Origin: Zingiber officinale
Taxonomy: Eukaryota > Streptophyta > Magnoliopsida > Zingiberales > Zingiberaceae
Length of the DNA stretch: 64,000 bases
Assembly (NCBI RefSeq): GCF_018446385.1
Contig: NC_056001.1
Span: 11,154,672-11,218,671, forward strand
Reading direction: 5' to 3'
In this document: one piece after another, positions 1 through 9,880 of the stretch
Numbering within the stretch: position 1 is the first letter of the stretch
Layout of the letters: each line of letters begins with the position of its first letter
Made by a program: the position numbers and the translations under genes
The notes under the pieces: generated by a model
Told to the model about the DNA's origin: nothing
Database searches by the model: none
Seen by the model: only the letters and a program-made list of their open reading frames with translations

Positions 1-74
1 ATCCTAAATTAATTGAGGTGTCTAGATTATGTGGCGCAGACGAAATCCACAGCACTTCGTCCACAGTGTGTGTG

Positions 75-91
75 TATATATATATATATAT
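75..91. repeat. (TA)n microsatellite
   Basis: Uninterrupted TA dinucleotide run, preceded by a short TG run. Seen directly; no function inferred. Confidence 0.9.
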
Positions 92-100
92 CCGAAAAAA

Positions 101-230
101 ATCCCCGAACCCGCCCCCATTCCTAAACAAATCGAGAATCCCCATCTCTATTTCAAGTTTTCCCCATGGGGCCCCGAATCCGCGGGGAAAATTGTCTTCC
201 CTAGAGGCGCCCACATGCGTTGTCTAGGAT

Positions 231-232
<2 letters not shown>
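101..232. repeat. Degenerate half of a MITE-like repeat
   Basis: This stretch has the same word order as the right half of the repeat at 27,129-27,527: a C-rich block with CCCGCCCC, an AAATCG/GAATCCCC block, a 'TTTTCCC' block, then GCGGGGAAAATTGTC. The match is imperfect, so it reads as an old partial copy. No target duplication was identified. The short open frames here are by-products of the C-rich repeat. Confidence 0.4.

Positions 233-234
<2 letters not shown>

Positions 235-267
<33 letters not shown>
235..267. repeat. (TC)n microsatellite
   Basis: Pure TC dinucleotide tract of about 33 bases. Seen directly. Confidence 0.95.
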
Positions 268-272
<5 letters not shown>

Positions 273-742
273 CTAGTGTGATCGTGCACACGCGTTGCGT
301 GTGTAATATAATAATATATAAATTATTTGAGCCCCAGCAATAAACTACTGTAATGGGCTTCCCTATGAAAAAAATTATTTTAATTTAATATTATACTTAT
401 CTTAGTAAAAGAAACTAAGAAAAGTATATTTTTTAACATTGTCGGCTTAAAATATTTATAGAAGCTTCTTTGATTATAGTGTTATCAATTCTAAGATGTG
501 GGACTAAAGAGAACTTTATTTTTTTATATAAAACAATCAGAGAAAATTAATGATGAGAAAAATTCATAATAATACGTCAGAGCTGAGTCTCGAACTCTAG
601 ATCACTGATTGTTTCGCTTGTGGAATTACTAATAAACCTTGGAATTATTTTTAGTGTGAATAGAAAAAAGGACAGTAACGTAAATTCATTTTAGGCTTCA
701 CCAAAGTTAGTTAGTAAAGGGGGGAGATTTTTAATAAAATAG

Positions 743-744
<2 letters not shown>
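268..744. other. AT-rich stretch without a recognisable gene
   Basis: AT-rich DNA with stops in all frames. No domain, RNA gene or repeat with clear ends was recognised. Confidence 0.5.

Positions 745-776
<32 letters not shown>
745..776. repeat. (AT)n microsatellite
   Basis: Pure AT dinucleotide tract of 32 bases. Seen directly. Confidence 0.95.
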
Positions 777-779
<3 letters not shown>

Positions 780-1504
780 CACGTTGTCCGACCGCCCTTC
801 CGTGACTGGGTGATCGGGGTGTTCAGAAGCGATACAGTAGGGATGATATTTCCCTCGGATCCGATGGGGAATCCAATATCCAACCCTAATGGAGGAGGGT
901 ATGGAGGAAATTTTTAGATCTGATTAAATAATCATGTATTCGGATATGAGTATTTTCGAATTTGGATATAGAGGTGGATATATATATACCCTTGTTTTTT
1001 TAGGAAAGAAAAAACTTTAGCCCACTTTCTGCCTCGAAAAAACTTAGTTTGTCCTCTTTACCCTGTCATCAACACATATCTCTTCTTCTTTTCCACGAGA
1101 AATCCTCATCCGATAAGGAGTGCGAGGAGTATAAGAATTTAAGAATTTAGGAATTTAATAAATATTTATAAATTCATTGAAATATTTTTTTAAAAAAAAA
1201 TAGAATTGCAAGTAATAATAGGACGATGGGTCTCCGATGGGTATGAGGATGAGGATAGGGATGAAAGTTAAATATCCGATGAGTTTAGAGATGAATTTAC
1301 TATATGGGGATGGGTACAACTGATATAAAATTTGATCCAAATCCTACTCATTATCATTCTTACGATCTAGGCACCCCGAGTGCATTCACTTTGGGGCGAC
1401 GGATCACTTCTGTGTCTCATTTCCATGATTGAGATGAATCGAGATGCCCGGAAGTGATCTGAGCGCCCAGAGTGAGTCGGGGCACCCCTAATTCACTCAA
1501 TCAT
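777..1504. other. Non-coding stretch with imperfect inverted repeats
   Basis: No gene is recognised. Between 1,370 and 1,515 two inverted segments share the word TTTCCATGATTGAG and its complement CTCAATCATGGAAA, and the flanks repeat 'GGCACCCC' with a reversed GC-rich partner. This could be a worn foldback MITE. Segments near 840-910 and 1,205-1,340 share GATGGGG/GGATAGGGATG-type words, again suggesting old transposon debris. Boundaries cannot be set. Confidence 0.35.
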
Positions 1505-1860
1505 GGAAATAGGTAGAGACACCTGATAAGAACAGACACTTGAAAAAGATAGAGAAATAAAGGAACAAGAAATAAAACATCGAATAGAGAATAATGTTTT
1601 GGATGATCTTATTGTCATTGTCAAAGGGATTATCTATACAAGTTGTCTAAATAATAAATAAAAAGAATAAATATGACATACAATCATAATAATTATAATC
1701 GTAGTAATGAATATAATAACTTTAAAAATAGTATCTTCCACTATCAATTCATATCGATCTTGATTATGATGTCAGATATGGTAAATTTATATTGATTGAA
1801 ATCAATACAAGATTATTATTCACTATTATTTTGTTTCCTACATTACCCCCAACAAACTCA
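1505..1860 (-). repeat. Probable 3' LTR relic of the Copia element
   Basis: AT-rich, non-coding, and directly beyond a purine-rich tract (minus-strand GTTGGGGGTAATG, a plausible polypurine tract) at the end of the RNase H region. Its last 100 bases resemble 17,300-17,409, including TTGATTATGATG and AAATCAATA words, so it is a repeated sequence. I infer an LTR from position; no matching second LTR was aligned for this element. Confidence 0.4.
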
Positions 1861-3097
1861 ACAAGAGAGTTTGAACATTAAGTTTGATTGCTAACTTGAT
1901 AAAGTATTGTCTAGATAATGACTTAGTGAATCTATCAGTAATTTGATCTTCTGTAGAAACGTAAGAAATTGAAAGTTGTCAAGTCATCAACGTTCATAAA
2001 TAAAATGAAAATCAATCTCCACATACTTGGTACGAGCAGGAAAAACTGGATTTACCGCAAGATAAGTTGTGTTAATATTATCACACTAGATTTTGGTGTA
2101 ATGGTTAGGGAAAGATGTAATTTCAAAAGAAAATATTGTAGCTAAATAATTTTAGACGTCATAACTTTATATTCATCTTTAGTGCTTGAGCGAGAGATTG
2201 TAGGTTACTTCTTTGAAAGCTAGAAAATAAGATTTTCCTAAGAAATATGATATACCAATTAGTAGAACATCTATATTCAAGAGATCCGACCTACTCTGTG
2301 TTACTATATGTAATCGACTCTTGTGAGAGATGATGATACAAAAGAAAACTATATAGAATAATGCCTTTAAGATAGCAAAGAATTTCCCACGGGGCATAGC
2401 ACAGACAGTGGGCGCATGATATCTTCGGCATAATGGCCAGGAATGAATTCTCAGGAACCAACGACTTGAGACTTACCCCACCATACGCTTAAAATCTATG
2501 TAACTGTATTTATCTCTCTCCATACCCGTGGGGTCGACACTTTAGGGGTCGTTAAGGTAATAGATTTACCTTTTCTTAAGATAACAAAGAATTTTTTTAA
2601 CACTTTCCCAATAATGTTCAATAGAAGAATGCATAAATTGACAAACACAATTGACAGCAAAAGCAATATCGGATAATGTGATGGGGACATATTGTAGGGG
2701 CACCAATAATGCTTCTGTAGATTTGGGGGTTAACCATTAAACAAGAGGATGAAGGTACAGTCAAACCACCTTTAATGATCGATGTGGAGATATGACGTGC
2801 GCCATCCATTTTATCTCGTTGAATAAGTCCAGCCATATATTTGTATTGAGTGAGAAGACGACCTTCAGAATATAGAAGAAATTTTATGCTAAGGAAAAAA
2901 CAAGCATTACCGAGATCATGAATATGAAACTCGTGACTAAAAAGATGAAGTAAAGTAGCTATGTCTTCTTGATCACTATCAGTTATCAAAATATCATCCA
3001 CGTAAATTAGACAAAAGATTGTAAATTTCTCATTGCATTTGTAGAATATGGAGGAATTAGTTTTTGAGCTAGAGAACCCTTGGGTATGAAGTCATTT
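1861..3097 (-). pseudogene. Ty1/Copia polyprotein relic: reverse transcriptase and RNase H
   Basis: Decayed 3' half of a Copia pol gene. Read on the minus strand, 3,060-2,640 encodes the reverse transcriptase segment with the catalytic YVDD box (YVDDILITDSD, about 3,004-2,972), then HDLGNACFFLSIKF and the region ending in GARHIST, all typical of Copia RT. Around 2,000-2,220, in another frame, comes the Copia RNase H signature ([19 protein letters not shown]). Several frameshifts and stops separate the pieces, and a 190-bp insertion sits at 2,386-2,575. The order RT then RNase H is the Copia order. Upstream it is cut at about 3,097 by another retroelement, and the protein resumes at 5,714. It is certainly inactive. 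Confidence 0.85.
2386..2575 (+). mobile_element. SINE-like insertion with 19-bp target duplications
   Basis: A 190-bp block interrupts the Copia pol relic. It is flanked by near-perfect direct repeats, TTAAGATAGCAAAGAATTT at 2,367-2,385 and the same with one substitution at 2,576-2,594. Repeats of this length are typical of LINE-machinery insertions. The block is not coding and ends in a short T run next to the second repeat, as many plant SINEs do. I could not place clean A and B boxes, so the family is not named. Confidence 0.6.
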
Positions 3098-4255
3098 AGC
3101 TAGAGCCGGAGGGCTGTGCGGTGGGCGAAGCCACAGGGGTCCCGATCTGTGATGGCGTGCGATCAGGCAAAGTTACGCCGATCGGCGCCTGTGGTTCCCC
3201 CTCTTGGGTCGGCGGAAGGCTGGAGTCTTTTCGACGTTTTCGCCGAACCTCCAATGGTGGATCCCCGACCTGGGGGACGCCCAGCTCGGCGGGGGCTGAG
3301 GAAACAGGATCCGCCTCAACCTCCGTTGAAGCGGATGGGGCAGCTTCTGTTTCAAGGGCGGACTGCGCCCCCCCCCCTCTCCTGCATCTGCCGGGCGGCT
3401 GGGGATGAGACCCCGCTCGGCGAGCTCTTTTTGGTGGCCGCTTCAATTTCCACGGACTTTAATTTCAAATGAGCGGTAGCCTTGGAGCGCCACATGACTT
3501 CAGCTGTAGTGAAAGAAATTAAAATCAATTAGACAAAAAAGACTAAGAGAGTAAAGAGTCCTTACTCATGCGGAAGGGGAGATTTGCCCGAACGGGAGAT
3601 AATCCGAAAATATACAACACCCCCTTGAGAAGCAACTGGTCGATCTTGTACCGCTGACCGGACAACCAGTTCGCCGCATGAAGGTAGGCTGGATGAACTT
3701 GCCGAGCTCCGGCTGGGTCGGCACAGCGGTCTGCCATTTGGTTCGGAATGCTGGCCGCTCGGGAAGTAGGATATAGAAGAAAAACTCCTTCCAGTGTTTG
3801 TTGGAGGTCGACATATTATCAAAAAATTTAAAGCCTATTCTACTTTGGAAGATAAAAGTGCCCAACTCGGATTGTTTGGGGTAGAAGAAGAAGTGGAATA
3901 TTTTGGGGTCAAGAGGGATACTGTGCAGCTTAAAGAGGACGACCACCCCGCTTAGCAGCCTAAAAGAATTCGGCACAAGTTGACCGAGCGGGATGCGGAA
4001 ATAATTACAAACCTCCAAAATAAATGGATGGGTAGGAAATCTAAGGCCGCCCTGGAATTGGTCTAAAAAGAAACAAATGGTGCCGATCGGCGGGTCATGT
4101 GGCCGGTCAGTCGGGTCGGCTATAATTATTTCATGGTCATCAGGGATCCCATACGTCCGAACAAGACGCCGAGCGCCCTCTTCATCAAACCGACTCTCCA
4201 TGGTCATAAACCACGGGCCATGAACATCAACGGTGGGTACGGAAGTGCTTGCCAT
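3098..4255 (-). pseudogene. Putative gypsy-type transposase domain protein (PF04195-like), broken
   Basis: The minus-strand ORF starts at MASTSVPTVDVHGPWF (ATG at 4,255). It contains the family core PPIGTICFFLDQFQGGLRF, PTHPFILEVCNYFRIPLGQL, VPNSFRLLSGVVVLF and SNKHWKEFFFY. Near 3,680 the frame shifts and continues as SGQRYKIDQLLLKGVLYIFG. A donor (GTAAGG, near 3,573) and acceptor (TTCACTACAG, near 3,502) join to a second exon beginning EVMWRSKATAHLKLK, followed by a low-complexity Pro/Ala/Ser tail. Such proteins are encoded by plant LTR elements; their function is unknown. The frameshift and the truncation at the 3' end make it a pseudogene. The upstream ATG near 4,333 is less likely because the conserved part begins after MAST. 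Confidence 0.7.
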
Positions 4256-4958
4256 GACTAAAGTACCAACAAAAAGAAGGAAGGAAGCCGGAAGAAACTC
4301 AGAAACAGAGGACAGATAAGAGTTCGCAAGCAAAGGGACGAGAGGAGTTCCACGTGAAATGGAAAGGCCGAACGAAAGGAAGGGAGGAGCTTACTGATGG
4401 AAGATGGACGGAGAGGATCACCAGAAAGCCGAAAACCACCAAGAGGCGAGAACTGGGACAGCCGGAATGACGCAGTCGTGGGCACCTTCGACAGAGGAAG
4501 CACAATGGAACAGGCAATGCGGCGTAAGTGCGGAGACGATGGCTTTATACGAACGAGGCTGGTTGGCCTCGTCCGTCGGATGCAGGTCACGAGAGACGAG
4601 GTCATCATCCAACCGTCCATTTCAAAATGACCGGCGTCCCATCGTACGGATCGTCGTCGCCACGCGAGAAGAGCCACGTGGCGCCTTACCACTAGGCGCA
4701 ATTAATGCGCCCATACCGCGCATGCTGCGACTTAATGGAAAGGATTTGCGCGATTTTCGAGAAGATTTCGACAAGCAAACATCCACGTTGAACAACAAGG
4801 CATCCAAAATGAAGAGCCGAGCGGCTGAATCCGGCATAAGGGCCGAACGGCTCAAGGAATATTATAGGTGATGGTAAGGCGACGACCGCCCGCTCGGACA
4901 CATAGTCCAGTCAGTCGGACTCACTGCCTCCTTCGACTAGACTTGAAGGGGAGGCAAG

Positions 4959-5713
4959 TGATCCGGGAGTAAGAGGGGGGGACCCCATTCAGCAGAGTCA
5001 ACGCCACGAGGAGATCCAAAGGCAATAAGCCAACCATAAGCTTGGCCGAGCGGATAATGAGGACGACGACTGGCTGAGGCTTCCGAGCGGAAGCAATACA
5101 CCCCGCCGGAGACGGGGTTCCGACGCTCATGATGAACAGTAGGTAGTGCCGAGCGGATGGCCGGCTCAGCCGAAGGAATAAAACATCAACACTGCGAAGT
5201 CTAGAGCACATGACCGAGAATCTCTCGAGCGGATCATCACATCCGACCGGCCGGACGCGAGGAAACCGCCGACCGGCCGGACGCTCGACGGAGAGTAAGA
5301 AAAGGCAGGGATAGAAACATCTTCTGACAGCAGATGACACGCAGAATCTTAGGACGTGAGCTCACTGTCCCATCAAAGACGTGCTCATACTGTAGCAGTA
5401 AGGAGTCAGGCAAGTTCCTCTGACAAGCCCATGCTGGGTATGGGCTGGGGACACGTGTGTGTGCCTCGGTATATGTGCATCAGCCTCCTCAGAAGTCTAT
5501 ATAAGGCCTCCACTTCTTCAACCGGAGGTACGCGAGTCCTCATTCTGGAGCCACTTTCTTCATCTATTCCTCGCCTGACTTGAGCGTCGGAGGGCCTTCG
5601 CCGGGACACCCCTCCCGGCTCGGTTTGGTTGCAGGTTCGCCGGAGCACTCGAGGATCTAGCGAGGGGGCGCCACGTGCCCAGCGTCCGTTGACTCCTGGT
5701 TCGGACAGGATCA
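4959..5713 (-). repeat. 5' LTR of the truncated gypsy-type element
   Basis: A 755-bp segment with TG...CA ends. On the minus strand it starts TGATCCTGTCCGAACCAGGA and ends CTCCCGGATCA, giving short inverted termini (TGATCC/GGATCA). A TATATAG-like box lies about 200 bases in (near 5,500). Position upstream of the ORF on the minus strand makes it the 5' LTR; the 3' partner is absent. Confidence 0.65.
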
Positions 5714-7190
5714 ACTGCAAATGGAAAGAGGGATTCATCATAAATAACATGTCGAGAGATATAAATCCGCCTAGTCAATATATGCAAGTAATGATACCCA
5801 TGATGCAAATTACTATAGTTAAGTAAAATACATTGTTGAGAGCGAGAGTTTAACTTGTTTAGAGTAAGAATGTAACTAAGGATAACATGCGCAACCAAAA
5901 GTACAAAAGAATAAGTAATCTAAAGAGATATTATAAAGTGTTTTCCTAAGGGCTTTTGTTTTGAATTAGTGGAGTGGATAAACAATTGATAAGGTAGATT
6001 AAGATTTGGACGGTGTCATCCTAACATTTAAGATGAATCGAGGCATGATTAAGAAGCACTAAGGCAGTTTCAATTACACGATGATTTTTTCTCTCTGCGG
6101 ATCCATTTTGTTTAAGAGTATGGGGACAAGAAACTCGATGAAGAATGCTAGAAGAGGTAAAATGACAATGAAGTGTTTGATACTCTCTTCCCTAATAAGA
6201 ATGAAAGGAGAGTGTTTTATTATGATCAAAGTAGTGCTGACCATGCTTTTAAAATGATAAAATATCAAAGAGATCAGACTCTCTTCTTATATGAAAAATT
6301 CAAGTGAACTTGCTAAAATTATCAATAAAAATAATATAATAAAAGAACCCTGATTAGATAGAATAGAAGCAGAACCCTACATATTAGAGTAAATGATTTT
6401 CAAAGGACAACTAGAGGTACAAGTAGAAGACATAAAAGGTAGCTTATGAGATTTAGCTTTCTTGCAAACTTCCCATAAATGAGATGAGGGGACTAAAGAA
6501 ATTAGTAAACCATACTAATTAATGATATTCTGAACAAGAAATAAAAATGAATGACCAAGACATAAGTGCTAAGAGAATTTGTCAGTGTGTTCTTCAACAA
6601 ATGTATTGGTAGAGGTGGATTGAAGATGATAGAGATCTTTTTTAATATTATCTCGGAGTAGAATAGTTCCTGTTACGGGATCTTTCATAAGACAATGATA
6701 AGGATGAAATTTAAAGAACACATTATTATCAAGAGTAAATTGACGCACGAAAAGTAAATTATGTAGAAAGAATATGAGAAGTGATATGCATACGAAACTA
6801 TATAAATGAAAGGATATGTTTCTAAAGTGAGTAATTTATAAACCTGAGTCATTACTTATTTATACTATGTCAAGTCCATGATAAGGTGAAGTCTCTGTGA
6901 GAATATTATACTCTAGTGTAACATAGTGAGTTGCTTCAAAATCTGGATGTCATTCTTGGTTCTCGGGAGTCGATGAAACTATATTAAGAGGGATGTAAAG
7001 TGAAAATGCTTTAGAATGATATGATTTAGCTATAGATTGCCAAAAGGAGAGTAGAGGTCTAACTCTGAGATAAATTTAATATATTTTTTTGACTATATGA
7101 CTAATTAAATTTTCTAGCACAATCACTACCAGTTTGACCAACAATGCGATAGATATGACATCGTTCAAAATATTATTTTTTTTAACCCCT
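5714..7190 (-). pseudogene. Ty1/Copia polyprotein relic: zinc knuckle, protease, integrase
   Basis: Upstream half of the same Copia gene as 1,861-3,097. On the minus strand, in order: a degenerate zinc knuckle (near 7,170-7,120, ending GQTGSDCARKFN); a protease-like segment with HYVT (near 6,950-6,930); the GAG-pre-integrase domain (near 6,770-6,590, FTLDNNVFFKFHPYHC and KDPVTGTILLRDN); an integrase core remnant (near 6,170-6,080, worn from the HRVSCPHT..QQNG pattern to IEFLVPILLNKMDPQRE); and the post-integrase SRHVIYDESLFPFA (near 5,755-5,720). Stops and frameshifts occur throughout. The gag upstream of 7,190 is missing. Confidence 0.8.
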
Positions 7191-7454
7191 TGACTTTCTT
7201 AATTATTTGACATTGAAAATAAATAATTGATGTCAACGAAAATGATTACTTGATGTTACTGTAAGAGGGCTGGAATTTAATGTTGGACAATCTAGCCGGA
7301 GATAGAGGACGTTGGTTTATTTACTTGGATAAATTTTATCCCGGCTGGTTCAACATTCAACGCGCATAAATTATACTCACATATGAGTCAATTTGATTCA
7401 GTATAATCCAGGATCAGAATTTGTACCTTCTACTTACATATAAGAGAAGGTCTT

Positions 7455-7768
7455 TGTAACGCCCCGACCTTAGCGGGCCCCACTCGGACCGAACCGAAAA
7501 CGCCACCAGAATTTCCCATCGGGTTGACGACTAGTTCCACAGACCACCAGAGGTCCTTTCAGTGTGCTTTGTCCTCACTCGCATGCACGCACCCTGGAAA
7601 ACTTCCCAGGAGGTCACCCATCCTCAGATATCTCCAAGCCAAGCACGCTTAACTTTGGAGTTCTTAAGTTTGGACTTCCAAAAAGAAAGGCGCACCTTGG
7701 TGATATGGATAGTACCATCTAACCTTTTAAGTCATACTTAACCAGAATCTCAGAACCGGGGTATCACA
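7455..7768 (-). repeat. Cassandra 3' LTR with 5S rRNA-like region
   Basis: 314-bp LTR, minus strand from TGTGATACCCCGG to GGGGCGTTACA. Its part at 7,599-7,672, read on the minus strand, gives AAGTTAAGCGTGCTTGG followed by GGATGGGTGACCTCCTGGGA, the internal control-region part of plant 5S rRNA. In Cassandra this drives RNA polymerase III transcription. It is not a 5S gene: the 5' part of 5S is not recognisable. Confidence 0.85.
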
Positions 7769-7899
7769 ATCACCCCACTTAAAAACACAACGTCCTCGTT
7801 GTGTAACCACGAATCACACCACATGCAAATCCCAAAATCTCCCTCGTTAGGTGGTGCCCTGGGTGCTCTTGACATAGGTGCACTCACGGTCGCAAGGTT

Positions 7900-7911
7900 G
7901 CTCTGATACCA
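7900..7911 (-). promoter_or_regulatory. Primer binding site of the Cassandra element
   Basis: The minus strand reads TGGTATCAGAGC, complementary to the 3' end of initiator tRNA-Met, two bases inside the 5' LTR end at 7,914. This sets the element's orientation as minus. Confidence 0.85.
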
Positions 7912-7913
7912 TT

Positions 7914-8173
7914 TATAACGCCCCAGCCCAGGCGGGCCCCACCTAGACCGAACAGGAAACGCCACCAAATTTCCCATCGGGTTGACGACTAGCTCCACAG
8001 ACCACCGGAGGTTCTTTCAGCGTGCTTTGTCATCACTCACACGCACCCTGAAAAACTTCCCAGGACGTCACCCATCCTCAGATTTCTCCAAGCCAAGCAC
8101 GCTTAACTTTGGAGTTCTTAAGTTTGGGTTTTCAAAAAGGAAGATACACCTTGGTGATATGGATAGTACTATC
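7914..8173 (-). repeat. Cassandra 5' LTR, larger piece
   Basis: Matches 7,455-7,730 closely, including the 5S-like block at 8,054-8,120. It is interrupted at 8,173 by the TR-GAG element; the last 50 bases of the LTR lie at 12,272-12,321. The split removes promoter continuity, so this copy is probably silent. Confidence 0.85.
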
Positions 8174-9072
8174 TGTAGGTGCAGCGGAGGCCGGCAAGAG
8201 GGGGGGTGAATTGCTGTAAACAAAAATAAAACTACCCTCCTCGTTCTTTCAACTCAATTAATGCAATAGTAAATAAAATAAAGGCAGAAATAAAAGAAGA
8301 AACCGAATTTAACCTGGTTACAACCAATAGGGTTGTTAATCCAGGGTAGTAAGAAAGCACACTAAGAAAATTCTCCTTTGCTAAAGGCGGAGAAACCTTT
8401 TACACTCTAATGGCTCAGAACTACTGCTAGGAAATGCTTACAGAGTTGAATGTGGAAGTTATGTTTAATTCCTAGCTCCAGGGGCCTTTAAATGGCCTCT
8501 GGAAATTCTATCTCGAAGGTCCAAGGTGCCTCCAACAAGGTCCAAGGCGCCTCCAGCTCGGTGAGTGGATAGAATTATATCCGGTGCTCGAACGGTCATT
8601 CTGACCTGGCTCAAGGCGCCTTCAACAAGCAATGAAGGCGCCTTCAATGTTGAAGGCGCCTTCAATGCATGTTCAAGGTGCCTTTAAGTTCCTGCTACAG
8701 TAATTTCCAGCTTGTTTTTTCTTCGTTTTGACTTCCGAAGCTCCGTTCTTTTGGGTGATTGCGGCCAACCGGAATAGGACTCACCCGAACCCAATTCCCG
8801 GCCTTCTCCTCGAACGGCCTTCCGTCTTGGCTTAACGTCCCTCGAACGTCGCACACGTTCTTCACGCCCACAGGAGTACTCTTCCGCAGCTCTCTCGTCC
8901 TTCGGACGCACCGAGCCCATCGACTCCCTTCCCATGTCGTCCTTCTCACTAGCTGCGTCTTCCGCTCGACTTCCTGCGCTCCTAAGCTCCTGCACACTCA
9001 GACACAGGGATCAAACACAGCAGGACCTAACCAACTTGGTTGATCACATCAAAACTACCACGTGGTCCAACA
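8174..9072 (-). repeat. 3' LTR of the TR-GAG element
   Basis: 899-bp LTR. Its plus-strand ends are TGTAGGTGCAGC and GGTCCAACA. It contains a run of GGCGCC-centred palindromes at 8,520-8,690, including a perfect TTGAAGGCGCCTTCAA. Reading frames crossing it are chance. Confidence 0.9.
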
Positions 9073-9880
9073 ATCTCCCCCTTTTTGATGTGCATCAACC
9101 CAAGTTCAAGTTAGGGTAAAAACAGACACAAAAAGTAATTTTAAAGAAAAATTACTAAACTAGCATGTTAAGCATAAGTTTTGCAATAAATAAAATTGCA
9201 ACACATTTTAGAAAAATATTAAAATTTTAATTTTTAATTTTCCAAACTCCCCCTAAACTTGTATCTTTCTCTCCCCCTTTGATCACAGTAAAAATGGGGT
9301 ACCAATGAGAGAAGAGTAAGCAAATTATTAAGGTAGAAAAAATTCTAAGCAAAAATGAATTTTTAGAAAAAATTTCTAAGTTAAATTGAATTTTTAGAAA
9401 AATTTTCTAAGTAAAAATAAATTTTTTAGAATTTTATAGAAAAAATTTCTAAGTTAAACTGAATTTTCAAAAAAAAATTCTAAGTAAAAAAAATTCTAAG
9501 TAAACTAAATTTTTGAATGTTCCCAAAAAAATTTCTAAGTCAAATGAAGTTTTATTTTTTTTTTAGGATTTCTCCAAGAAAAAATTTCTAACAAAAAAAA
9601 TTTTAAGTTAGAATTTTCAAGAAAAATTTCTAAGTAAATTTTTTTTTTGTTTATTTTAAAAAATGTTTGATAAACTTTCAAAGCATTATTTAATTCTAGT
9701 TTTTAATACTTTTTTAGAAAGTTAATTAAACATTTTCTTTCAATATTTTAGCTTCCAGGTCGTGGCGAGGCACTAGGCCTTCTTGGTTATTGGAGCAACA
9801 ACCACTTCCTTAGACAAAGCTTCCATAAAGAATTTCAATGTTTAATTTTCTCACTGTAAGCTTTTAACTAAAAGAGAAAT

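Larger units (their letters stand above)
3098..5713 (-). mobile_element. Truncated LTR element with 'gypsy-type transposase' ORF
   Basis: GC-rich insertion inside the Copia relic, very different in base composition from the AT-rich flanks. In minus-strand order it has an LTR (5,713-4,959), a leader, and an ORF of the plant 'putative gypsy type transposase' family, then stops abruptly near 3,098 without a second LTR or pol domains. The Copia protein is continuous across the junctions (SRHVIYDESLFPFA on one side, the RT GFSSSKTNSS region on the other). No target duplication is visible, as expected for a 3'-truncated piece. Confidence 0.75.

Noticed and set aside
4397..4871. Plus-strand and minus-strand frames of 70-155 codons around 4.4-4.9 kb
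   Set aside because: They fall in the GC-rich untranslated leader between the LTR and ORF of the truncated gypsy-type element, with no domain.
7599..7672. A 5S rRNA gene
   Set aside because: Only the control-region part is present and it lies within a TRIM LTR.
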